From Planctomycetaceae bacterium (lineage in GTDB: Bacteria > Planctomycetota > Planctomycetia > Pirellulales > Thermoguttaceae), in contig JAITKS010000231.1 in NCBI GenBank assembly GCA_031278315.1, forward strand, positions 1 through 44,642: a stretch of DNA of 44,642 bases, read 5' to 3'. The notes beneath the pieces are model-generated. The model saw only the letters and a list, made by a program, of their open reading frames with translations. It was not told the origin of the DNA and did not search any database. Shown here in pieces: positions 32,168 through 41,370 of this stretch; position 1 is the stretch's first letter; the number at the start of each line of letters is the position of its first letter. Both the position numbers and the translations under genes were made by a program.

Positions 32168-32902
32168 TTATTTTACGCTTGCATTATTTTTTTTGATGTC
32201 GATTATTCTTAAAATTACTTTGTTTGAAGCATGATTGTCTTGTAAGCTGCAGATATAATCTAAATCGAATCCGATTAATATTAGGAACAATAAATCACCT
32301 AGCGGCATTGTTGGCAGATGGTTTTCATCCCATACATCGTGCGGCACTTTGTTAAGATTGTTCCACTCGAACTGATGTCTTTGTGCTAAATCGCTTAACA
32401 CTTTTTTAGGTTCACTCAAGATTGGTAATTTAATTGTAACCGGCTTTTTCAATATTGATTGAGCTGCCGATAACGCCGTTTTGTTTTTTGCGTTACGAAT
32501 ATCAGTTTGTGAAATAAATTTACGATGTTCAGCAAGTAAGTGCGGAAAAATATTTCGCATCTCGTCAAGTCCAATATAAACAACCGACACGAAGAAATAA
32601 CAATATAATCCCGACGAATCTGTAAGTTTCTGAAAAACTTCTCTTACTTTTTTATTCTCTGCTTGAATACTTATTTTCGTCGATGGATCAATACGTCTGT
32701 CAATAAAAACAGAGACATTGCAGCTCTTCGCAATTTGCATCAACGAATCGCGCAACGGTACGTCATGAATTTTCACACTAATAACACTGTCAAAATTTGC
32801 TTTAGCTAAACTTAAAGTTGACGGCAAAAATAATAACAAAATTACAAGTATAAAAATTTTGTATCCATTTAACAGATTTTTATAATGTTTGTATTCATAC
32901 AT
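32168..32902 (-). CDS. secreted protein with secretin/TonB short N-terminal (STN)-like domain
   Basis: SVKIHDVPLRDSLMQIAKSCNVSVFIDRRIDPSTKISIQAENKKVREVFQKLTDSSGL; start placed at internal MYEYKHY because the upstream leader-like element overlaps the longer ORF start (32962). Confidence 0.65.
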   Translation of the reverse strand: MYEYKHYKNLLNGYKIFILVILLLFLPSTLSLAKANFDSVISVKIHDVPLRDSLMQIAKSCNVSVFIDRRIDPSTKISIQAENKKVREVFQKLTDSSGLYCYFFVSVVYIGLDEMRNIFPHLLAEHRKFISQTDIRNAKNKTALSAAQSILKKPVTIKLPILSEPKKVLSDLAQRHQFEWNNLNKVPHDVWDENHLPTMPLGDLLFLILIGFDLDYICSLQDNHASNKVILRIIDIKKNNASVK

Positions 32903-33082
32903 GATCTGATCTGATCTGATGACTGATAATTTGATGATCTGATTAGTTTTAAACTTAAACAACTCTTACTTAAATTTTCGTTTTGATTCGCTTGCCTATC
33001 GAAAAAGCAGACTTTCTAATGAATAGTTTTGTGCCGCCGAAAATCATAATGCAAGTTGTACAATGATACATTACCATTGAAA

Positions 33083-34057
33083 TTAAATATCAAAAGAAAT
33101 TGTTTCAAGATTAGTATCTCTGAAACCAGTACCGCGTACTTTCAAATTTGGTTTCTCTATCACAACGGTTGTATTAGGTGCTACTGAATATGTCAACCAA
33201 ACATTCGATCCGATAATTGAATCATGTCCAATTATAGTTTCACCTCCTAGTATTGTTGCATTCGCATAAATTACGACATTGTCTTCAAGAGTCGGATGCC
33301 GCTTTGTTGTTCTCACTAGATTTCCGGTTTCATCTTTTGGAAAACTTAACGCGCCCAGCGTTACACCTTGATAAAGTTTTACCCATTTTCCGATTTTACA
33401 AGTTGCACCTATAACGACACCAGTTCCATGATCAATGAAAAAATATTCTCCGATATCTGCGCCGGGATGAATATCTATTCCGGTTTTTGCATGTGCCCAT
33501 TCAGTCATCATTCTTGGAATCAAAGGAATCTCCAAACGATACATAACATGAGCTAACCGATAAACCGTAACCGCTTCAAGTCCGGGATAACAAAATATTA
33601 CCTCATCCTTCGATTTGCACGCCGGATCACCTGCGTATGATGCTTCAACATCTTTACTCAGCTTGCGGCGTATGTTCGGTAACTCGTCTAGAAATGCTGC
33701 CGCCTTAATAGACGCTTGCTCATTGGCATATTGAGTTTTAGATGGATTACAATCACACGAGTTACCATCACCATGACAAATCGCACGCTCGAATAACGTA
33801 CAAATGTGATCATGCAAACGGTCAACAAGATAACCAACATAATAACCAACATTCGACGAATTAAGCCGATCCAAATGACGATATCCGGGATATATTATCT
33901 CCTTCAAATCTTCTATTACGTTAATTACCGTACCATAATTAGGAAGAGGACAATGATCAAGATGATGCGTCAGTTTCGTTTCAAGATACGATTCAACTAT
34001 CCTATCGGTCAAGGAAGAAATATACGATTTTTGTTCTGGAAAATTAAACATTATCAT
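33083..34057 (-). CDS. cysE: serine O-acetyltransferase (EpsC/CysE family)
   Basis: GIDIHPGADIGEYFFIDHGTGVVIGATCKIGKWVKLYQGVTLGALSF; hexapeptide repeats. Confidence 0.92.
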   Translation of the reverse strand: MIMFNFPEQKSYISSLTDRIVESYLETKLTHHLDHCPLPNYGTVINVIEDLKEIIYPGYRHLDRLNSSNVGYYVGYLVDRLHDHICTLFERAICHGDGNSCDCNPSKTQYANEQASIKAAAFLDELPNIRRKLSKDVEASYAGDPACKSKDEVIFCYPGLEAVTVYRLAHVMYRLEIPLIPRMMTEWAHAKTGIDIHPGADIGEYFFIDHGTGVVIGATCKIGKWVKLYQGVTLGALSFPKDETGNLVRTTKRHPTLEDNVVIYANATILGGETIIGHDSIIGSNVWLTYSVAPNTTVVIEKPNLKVRGTGFRDTNLETISFDI

Positions 34058-34123
34058 TACGTTTCACGCTAAAATTTTTCTCAATATCGCACTAAACAAA
34101 TTAAAAACACGATAAACAATAGG

Positions 34124-34273
34124 GAATTTCTAAAAACTTATTTTAGGAGAACCGCAGGCGTTTTGTCTGTACTGTTTTAGTACAAAAAACGTCTAAATAT
34201 AATGTCTAAATATACGGTCGAGGCGGCCGCGTTCCTTCTAACTATAAATTTTTTATGCGAGTTTTTTAGAAGT
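34124..34273 (-). repeat. nested-hairpin MITE-like element (copy 3)
   Basis: aatttctaaaaact...gtacaaaaaacgtctaaatataat...gaggcggccgcgttccttct...agttttttagaagt. Confidence 0.75.
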
Positions 34274-34292
34274 CCCCTTTAACTTAATTTGA

Positions 34293-34526
34293 TTATTTTG
34301 ATTTATTGTCTGATGTTATTTTAGTTTTTGCCGCCTTGATTTTTCTGAAAAGAAATTGCCGTACTTCTTCAACGAGATGTTTTGGGATTCGCACCGCAGT
34401 TGTAACACATCCGTATCTGCCCGTACCTTGCGGACGGCCTCTTTTGATTTTGGATGTAACGCTCTTTTTCGTTTGTTTTGACTTTTTAATTAGTTTTGAT
34501 TGCTTTTTTAATTCCTTTTTTGCCAT
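34293..34526 (-). CDS. small Lys-rich DNA-binding protein candidate: AT-hook-like KRGRPQG plus ribbon-helix-helix-like segment
   Basis: KIKRGRPQGTGRYGCVTTAVRIPKHLVEEVRQFLFRKI. Confidence 0.65.
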   Translation of the reverse strand: MAKKELKKQSKLIKKSKQTKKSVTSKIKRGRPQGTGRYGCVTTAVRIPKHLVEEVRQFLFRKIKAAKTKITSDNKSK

Positions 34527-35040
34527 GTTAAATTCTATGGTTAAGGTTACAAAATGAAGTTACTGCATTACTGCATACGTTAGCAACATCTGAATTGTTG
34601 CATTTTCAAAATAAGTGTACATAAATTCGATTCACGCACACGAAACGCCGCCGGCATGAAATAAGTCTTGAATCATTTCAATCGATCTTTTTTCGAAACT
34701 CATTTTGCGTCAGATACCAAACATATACCAAATATAATTTCCGCATTCTTTGCAAGTAATCAATCTCTTGACTAATCTCTTGACTGTTCTCTTGCCTGAT
34801 TTTGAAAATATTGTTTTTACGTATGTTATCTATTCGCATTTGAGAAATCTGAAATTCGATACATGAATGAAACCGCCGCCGATTTCAATGCAAGCAGAGT
34901 TTATTAAATTTTTATTACTTTAATTATGTTTACTTCAACAGCATATTATTTTTTTACGTTTTCACGCTATCAAAATTTATAATAAGTTTCAGTAAACAAT
35001 TTTCATATATTTGTAAGTGTGGTAAATTTTTTTAAGTTGA

Positions 35041-36145
35041 TTATTCGTCGGTTTTCATTCGCCATCTTAAAAAAGCGTCTAAAAAGCCTTGAATATCGCC
35101 GTTTAATACTTGATGAAAATTTCCGGCTTGATAACCGGTTCTTGAATCTTTTATGCGTTGGTCGGGATGCAAAAAATAATTTCTTATCTGTGAACCGAAA
35201 CCAACTTTCGCAAGATTTTTGTATTTTTCTGTCATTGCTAATTCGCGTTTCTCTTCTTCGAGACGTATTAATCTTGCCCGCAGCATTTTCCATGCTAAAG
35301 CTCGATTTTTATGTTGACTACGTTCATTTTGACAATAAACAACCGTGTTTGTCGGAATATGCGAAAGCCGAATTGCACTCGACGTTTTATTTACATGTTG
35401 ACCTCCGGCACCGCTTGCACGCATTGTATCTTCGCGGACATCTTCCGGTCGAATATCTATATGAATTGAATCGTCGATTTCCGGTGTTACATCGACAGCT
35501 GCAAAACTTGTCTGACGTTTACCTTCGGAGTTAAACGGACTAATACGAACTAAACGATGTATTCCCGATTCTCCTTTTAGATAACCGTAAGTCATGACGC
35601 CGCGTATGACAAAACTTGTACTGTTTATTCCGGCTTCTTCGTTTTCTTGCCAATCTAAAATTTCAAAATCGTATCCTTTATTTTTTGCCCATAGTGTGTA
35701 CATTCGGAATAACATTTCAGCCCAATCGTTTGCGTCGGTGCCGCCGTCTCTTGCGTTTATTGTCACGATAGCGGCGTTTGCGTCGTAAGGGGCATTTAGC
35801 AAAGCTGCTGTTTCGAGGTCTGCTAATTTTTTTTCGATTTCGATTAATTTATCTGGAATTTCTGCGGCGAGTTCGGAATCATCTTTTCCCATTTCGAGTA
35901 AAAGGCCGAGATCGGAGACGCCGGTGATTACTTCATCAAACGGTTTCAATACCGAGTTAAACGATTTCAAACGCAGTACTATACTTTGTGCCCGTTCTTG
36001 ATTATCCCAAAATCCTGTACCCGACATTTCATTTTCGATTTCGGCAGCTTGTTGCGATTTACTAGTATAGTCAAAGGGAGTCCTTTAGTTGTGTCAGCCG
36101 CAAACGTATTTGTTCCGCTCGATTTAGCCATTCATTTTCAATCAT
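35041..36145 (-). CDS. prfB: peptide chain release factor 2, expressed via +1 programmed frameshift
   Basis: SPF anticodon-like motif (RISPFNSEGKRQTSF), GGQ (GAGGQHVNKTSSAIRLSHIPT); upstream frame ATG at 36145 runs MIENEWLNRAEQIRLRLTQLKDSL then CTT TGA C at 36076-36070 and continues in +1 as DYTSKSQQAAEIENEMSGTGFW. Confidence 0.95.
36070..36076 (-). promoter_or_regulatory. prfB: prfB +1 recoding site CTT TGA C with upstream AAGGA
   Basis: minus-strand sequence ctaaaggactccCTTTGACtatact. Confidence 0.93.
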
Positions 36146-36254
36146 ATTTTGATTTGATTATCTGCTGATTATTTATCTAATTTCAAAATCAATTTATCGG
36201 TGATAAAGTCCGCATTATAATTTTCGTTACGAAAAATATCGTTTGACCGTGAAA

Positions 36255-37091
36255 TTAATTTTCTTGCCCGATTGCCCATCTTATTGTCTTTTTAATTTTG
36301 ATATTTGCCTCATCGCAAATTTGTTGAACTGTTTTATTTTTATCTTTAACGAAAGGTTGATCGAGTAAGGTTTGTTCTGCGTAGTAAGTTCTCATCAAAC
36401 CGTCGATAATAGTTTGTAAAATATTATCAGGTTTTTTAGGATTACGTTCTTTTGCTTGTTTTGCGATTAAGTCGTATTCTTTTTTTATGATATCCGGTGC
36501 GATATCTTCTTTTCTCAAGTAAGGCGGATTCATAGAAGTGACTTGCATACAAATATCGCGTGCAGTTGCACTATCTTCGCCGTCGATTGAGATCAATGCG
36601 GCGATATGTTTGTTGTGATGTACATAAGAACTCGTAGTTCCTTCTATCCGTACGATTCTGGATAATCGGAATACTTCACGAATTTTATTGACTAGTTCGT
36701 CGAAGAATTGTTGTAAAGTAATATTAGGTTTATTGGGGAACGGCTGCTTTAGTAACTCTTCTGGAGTTGAAGCACCGGGACCCGCAGCGAGTTGTTCCGC
36801 AATAGCGTTAGCGAGTAATTCGAATTCGCTATTATTGGATACAGGTTCGCTTTCACAGAGTAATTCGATCATTGCTGTGACATTTTTATTTTTATCTGTG
36901 AATATTACGATTCGTCCTTCTTGTGTTGTTCGGTCAGTTCGACCTGCCATTGTTTTTGCGCCGCTTGCACGAAGTATCTCGATTGCGGCGGATTCATTAC
37001 CGTTAGCTTCAACCAATGCTTTTTTGCAATCCATCATCGGGAGACCGGTTTTATCGCGTAACTCTTTTACTTGTGATGCTGAAATTTCCAT
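36255..37091 (-). CDS. tsf: translation elongation factor Ts
   Basis: VKELRDKTGLPMMDCKKALVEANGNESAAIEILRASG. Confidence 0.96.
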   Translation of the reverse strand: MEISASQVKELRDKTGLPMMDCKKALVEANGNESAAIEILRASGAKTMAGRTDRTTQEGRIVIFTDKNKNVTAMIELLCESEPVSNNSEFELLANAIAEQLAAGPGASTPEELLKQPFPNKPNITLQQFFDELVNKIREVFRLSRIVRIEGTTSSYVHHNKHIAALISIDGEDSATARDICMQVTSMNPPYLRKEDIAPDIIKKEYDLIAKQAKERNPKKPDNILQTIIDGLMRTYYAEQTLLDQPFVKDKNKTVQQICDEANIKIKKTIRWAIGQEN

Positions 37092-37569
37092 TTTGTGATT
37101 TGTACTGTTCGTTTTCTATAATCTGAACAATTAGAAAAGACGATTAATGAGTACGGTTCGTACTATAAATTTCGCAATACGTAAGATAATTATTAACGTG
37201 TATTCATTAAAACCTGCTTTTGATAAATAAGCAGGTAAGAGTACCAAAATTTAATGTATAAACCGATTATATTCAAAAATCTTTTTTCTGACTTTTGCAA
37301 TTTTTTAAGAGACTTAAATAATTTTGATCGAAATTATAAAGTGAACAGTTTAAAATTTTTCCTTTATGTGATTATGTTCCTTATGCGTTCAAATATTTTT
37401 TTTCATGCCGTGCGTACGTTTTTTTGTACGATATTGACATCGACGCAACTCAACAAGGTTACGATAAGAACGCTATCGAAGGTTTGCGGGTAATGATTTC
37501 ACGCTATGAATAAACAGTAATCATACTGCCAATGCTTACCTACGATGACAACGAGGCGGGGATTATAAC

Positions 37570-37623
37570 CGATCTATTTATTGTGTCAATAACTCCCGAT
37601 CTATTTATTGTGTCAATAACTCA
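37570..37623. repeat. 27-bp tandem duplication (cgatctatttattgtgtcaataactcc x2)
   Basis: two adjacent, near-identical units. Confidence 0.9.
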
Positions 37624-37841
37624 TTATACATATTCATTGTTCAACAGGTAGTTTTTTTATTTTGTGATATTTTGTATCAAAAAATATTTTATTCTTTGTG
37701 CTATGAATTTCGGCGGTATGTGATATAAAGACTTATTCAATAAAATTTGTTTTCCGATTATTAGATAATCATGCGGCTCGAACTGAAAATTTAAGTGCGG
37801 GCAATTTACAATATTTTTCTTTTTTTTTAATATAAATTTTT

Positions 37842-38813
37842 ATGGATTCATTATTGATAAACGTATCGCGTCGGGCGTGGTTTGGTTCGATGTTGTTTCA
37901 TTTAGTTTTGGTTTTAATTTTACTACTATTATTTCGATTTCAGCCGGAACGTGAATTGTCGTCTGAAGGACGTAACGCTGCCGGCGGAATATTGATCAAA
38001 CAGATAAATAATAACGCCGCTCAATACAGCGGAGAAGAAGGATTGATATTTTCTGAAACAAATGAATCTCAATCTGAAATCGAAATAGACAAAACATTAA
38101 CCGGTCGATTTACAGATTTTTCACCTTTGCCGCCGCCGGACAAAATCGGTGTTGGTAGAAATATTAATGCAGATTCTAATATTGGATTATTTGAAGCTCA
38201 TCTTCCAATTAATAATCAAGCGAATTCTATTTATTCTGGTGCGGACAGTTCAAGCGGATTGTATGGAGACGGAAAAAAAAGACTTCGCGTTTTTGCTTTA
38301 CAGGCGGAGGGTAACAATTTCGTTTTTGTTTTTGATAAGTCTGGAAGTATGAACGAGCGGGGCGGAACTCCTTTTAAAGCGGCGAAATCGGAATTAATAA
38401 GGAATATTCAAGAATTAAATAACGAAAAATGTAAATTCAACATAATTTTTTATAACGATGAAATAAATCAATTGTGTGAAAACGGAATGCTTGAAACTAC
38501 AGAATTAAATTGTAAGAATGCAATTAATTTTGTGTATTCAGAAGTTGCTCGCGGAAATACAAAACATTTTGAGCCGTTGGTTAAAGCAATAAAACAAAAA
38601 CCGGACGCAATTTTTTTTCTAACAGACGGCGACGACAACAACGCATTGACACAAACGCAACTTAACGAAATAAAACGTATAAATCAGTTAATCAAAGTTC
38701 AGATTAATGTTATTCAATTTGGAGTAGGAAAATATCGCGAATCAGAATTTCTGATACAGCTAGCCAAAGACAATAATGGTTTATACTCCTACGTAAACGT
38801 TGATAATTTATAA
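37842..38813 (+). CDS. membrane-anchored von Willebrand factor type A domain protein
   Basis: N-terminal TM; NFVFVFDKSGSMNERGG (MIDAS DxSxS), DAIFFLTDGDDN. Confidence 0.88.
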   Translation: MDSLLINVSRRAWFGSMLFHLVLVLILLLLFRFQPERELSSEGRNAAGGILIKQINNNAAQYSGEEGLIFSETNESQSEIEIDKTLTGRFTDFSPLPPPDKIGVGRNINADSNIGLFEAHLPINNQANSIYSGADSSSGLYGDGKKRLRVFALQAEGNNFVFVFDKSGSMNERGGTPFKAAKSELIRNIQELNNEKCKFNIIFYNDEINQLCENGMLETTELNCKNAINFVYSEVARGNTKHFEPLVKAIKQKPDAIFFLTDGDDNNALTQTQLNEIKRINQLIKVQINVIQFGVGKYRESEFLIQLAKDNNGLYSYVNVDNL

Positions 38814-38863
38814 ACATTCTAGAGTATTTTTTTCACCGCAATATTACGTTTATGCCGTAACGA

Positions 38864-38887
38864 AGAAACACAAGGCATTGTGTTTCT
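38864..38887. repeat. AGAAACACAAGGCATTGTGTTTCT hairpin
   Basis: near-perfect palindrome. Confidence 0.75.
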
Positions 38888-39196
38888 ACATAGTAATCTC
38901 TTTTTTTGTAACGAAAAAGATAATCGGTCCCGCAAAAAAATAAATTATTCCGCTGATATATTACACGATTCTTTTAATTTATTATTTAAAAATCCTGTCA
39001 ATCTTGTAATCTTGTAATCTTGTCAAAAAACAAAACTAAAGATGCGGTCGAGACTACTGCGTTTTCGATAACAATCATTAATTATTTCACCGATATATTA
39101 TAAATTTCGTTTATTTCGTTATTTTGAGTGTTTCGTATTTCTCAAAAAATCTTTTCTGCGGTTAAGAAATAAATCTGAATAGTTACAAAGAATTTT

Positions 39197-39231
39197 AGGA
39201 GGAACGTAAGCATTACTCTTGCGTTCCTCCT
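39197..39231. repeat. AGGAGGAACGTAAG...CTTGCGTTCCTCCT hairpin; possible derivative of nested-hairpin family or terminator
   Basis: read directly. Confidence 0.7.
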
Positions 39232-39275
39232 GAATTTTGTTTTTAGAAATTTACTCAAGTTAGAGATAATGTCTG

Positions 39276-39791
39276 TTATTTATCATCTAAATTAAATACG
39301 TATGAGTTTTGTTTCTTACTTACTGTTGCGCTTAATAACGGTTTGTCAATTTGAGCATACTTTGCCGGAAGAATCGATTTCATCGTTGGACGTTGATTAT
39401 TTTGCGGCTCATTACTTGAACCCCATTGCGGAGCTTGCGGCACTTGCGGCGTCTGCGATTCCGCCGGCGGAATAGGATTTCCTTCAGCATCCAATGCTAT
39501 AATTTTTTCAACAAGTACATTGTACTCGCCCGCAACAGCACCAGGTTTCTCCGCACCTGCCGTAACCAACGAAAATGTTCCATCCGAATTAGTAAGTCCC
39601 GCCGCCATCACTCCCGCCGGGTCCTTCGGATAAAAACTAATCTGAGCCTCGCCCAACGGTTGACCATTGTATAAAATTTTGCCGGCCGCTGGATAAACCA
39701 CATGTCCGCCCTTGCTGCAACCAGAAAAATATACACAAAATACTAATCCCAAAATCGAAACTAATGACACACAATAAAATTTCGTTTTCAT
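39276..39791 (-). CDS. lipoprotein with carboxypeptidase-regulatory-like beta domain (planctomycete-type)
   Basis: lipobox-like YFSGC; GKILYNGQPLGEAQISFYPKDPAGVMAAGLTNSDGTFSL. Confidence 0.75.
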   Translation of the reverse strand: MKTKFYCVSLVSILGLVFCVYFSGCSKGGHVVYPAAGKILYNGQPLGEAQISFYPKDPAGVMAAGLTNSDGTFSLVTAGAEKPGAVAGEYNVLVEKIIALDAEGNPIPPAESQTPQVPQAPQWGSSNEPQNNQRPTMKSILPAKYAQIDKPLLSATVSKKQNSYVFNLDDK

Positions 39792-39835
39792 AAAAAACTC
39801 CTCATAAATTAAAGGTTAATGTTAATGTTAATGGT

Positions 39836-39972
39836 AACTTCTAAAAACTAATATTAGAAGGAACGCAGGCGTCTCACCCGCACTATTTTTGTACAAGAAA
39901 CGTCTAAATATGCTGTCGAGACGACCGCGTTCTTTCTACAATAAATTTTTACATTAGGTTTTTAGAAATTCA
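39836..39972 (-). repeat. nested-hairpin MITE-like element (copy 4) with terminal inverted repeats
   Basis: aacttctaaaaact ... aggtttttagaaatt ends; GGAACGCAGGCGTCTC...GAGACGACCGCGTTC core. Confidence 0.8.
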
Positions 39973-40128
39973 CTAATGTTAAAGTTAAAGTAAATGTTAA
40001 ATATTCTACAAGACATTCAAAATATTTCAGTAAAAATTTTTGAAATTGCTCCCGCTTGAATATTCGATTTTCGTTGTTTCTTTTTCGTTACAAAAAATAA
40101 AACTGAATTGCCGATGTGTATATTTTTT

Positions 40129-41370
40129 TCACGGTAACGATTTGCTTTCACTGCCAATTGCACTTCCGAGAGCACCTAAAACTCCGAATATACTTTGTTC
40201 GCCGTAGTGATCTGCCATGTACCACACATTCTTTGTTATGTCACCTGATTCGATCGTGTTACTGATAAAATGTGTAGAACCATCAGCCATCGCAACATTG
40301 GCACCGCCGGGATGATAACTACTCAAAGAAATAATTAAACTGGCATTCCCAGGATGATCTTCAAGTTTACCAACCATACACGATGGCGAGTTTGGCGGCA
40401 GTAATGAGTAAAATACACATATTCCTGAATTACCTTGCGCCCAAGACATTCCCATATAGCCGACACTATCATAAGTAAGGTTTTTCCAGCCTGCGACAGA
40501 ATTTAAACACCAAACCATTGTTCCTGTCCAATCTTCTGCACCTAATTTTTTTCCAGCCAAGTCGCCGCGTTGACGCATATTATTTGCTGACGATGAATAA
40601 CTTGTGTTAGAACCGCACAAAGCTTCGCCGATTAAAAAAGTATTCGATAGTCCGTCAGTAATAAAGGAAAAATTACGTCCTGTTTGAGTGCTGCCTCGCG
40701 GTCGTGCAAATACGCCGCGGAAATGTCTCGGTCCATCAGGTCCGCCAGTGGTGGGATGGACTTCGGCACAATTCCAGTTTGATCCATAATCACCGGCACT
40801 AGCAAGATAATTACGGCGTCCGGTTCCATCGACAAGCACTCTGGATTTGTGATCAGATGGACAAATCAGATTCGGAATTTGACGTCGAAGAGGAATATAG
40901 TTCGTATCCCAAGGTTCGCCGCCGAATGATGCGTAGTTAGTTGTTCCATTTAACGCTGCCGCCGTGCCGCCTGTTGACATCATTTCATAAACAGGACCTT
41001 GTTCCGTGAACGGTAACAACCAAACATTCCAACCGAGTTGGTGTTCATTAACGGTTTTGCCAAGTTTGCCAATCGGAGGTAATTCATCGTTGGTGTCGTG
41101 ATGGTTATGACATGCAAGAGCCCATTGTTTAATATTGTTCGAGCATTGCATTCGTTGAGCCGCAGCACGTGCCGCTTGTACTGCTGGTAAAAGTAACGCA
41201 ATCAAAATTCCGATAATCGCAATTACTACCAAAAGTTCAACAAGCGTGAAACCAAGTAAACCAAAAGAAAAGGAGGAAGAGTTTCCAGAAGAGTTATTAT
41301 CGTAACGATAATTCCAACTGAGAATTTTACATAGTCTGCCCCCCCCCCCCCCGTTTACCCAAATTAACAT
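40129..41370 (-). CDS. DUF1559 domain protein with type IV pilin-like prepilin N-terminus
   Basis: GFTLVELLVVIAIIGILIALLLPAVQAARAAAQRMQCSNNIKQWALACHNHHD; C-terminal HPGGANVAMADGSTHFIS. Confidence 0.93.
   Translation of the reverse strand: MLIWVNGGGGGRLCKILSWNYRYDNNSSGNSSSFSFGLLGFTLVELLVVIAIIGILIALLLPAVQAARAAAQRMQCSNNIKQWALACHNHHDTNDELPPIGKLGKTVNEHQLGWNVWLLPFTEQGPVYEMMSTGGTAAALNGTTNYASFGGEPWDTNYIPLRRQIPNLICPSDHKSRVLVDGTGRRNYLASAGDYGSNWNCAEVHPTTGGPDGPRHFRGVFARPRGSTQTGRNFSFITDGLSNTFLIGEALCGSNTSYSSSANNMRQRGDLAGKKLGAEDWTGTMVWCLNSVAGWKNLTYDSVGYMGMSWAQGNSGICVFYSLLPPNSPSCMVGKLEDHPGNASLIISLSSYHPGGANVAMADGSTHFISNTIESGDITKNVWYMADHYGEQSIFGVLGALGSAIGSESKSLP
41339..41352 (-). repeat. homopolymer tract (14 C on +, 14 G on coding strand) near 5' end of the DUF1559 gene
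   Basis: ctgcccccccccccccccgtttaccc read across 41339-41352. Confidence 0.9.

Noticed and set aside
35019-35534. 171-aa ORF antisense to prfB
   Set aside because: Shadow ORF opposite conserved GGQ/SPF-containing RF2 sequence.
36688-37098. 136-aa ORF antisense to tsf
   Set aside because: Shadow ORF opposite EF-Ts.
37254-37493. 79-aa ORF just after the hairpin at 37212-37242
   Set aside because: Tempting because the leader-like element precedes its ATG, but composition is AT-driven and no homology is recognisable; left uncalled.
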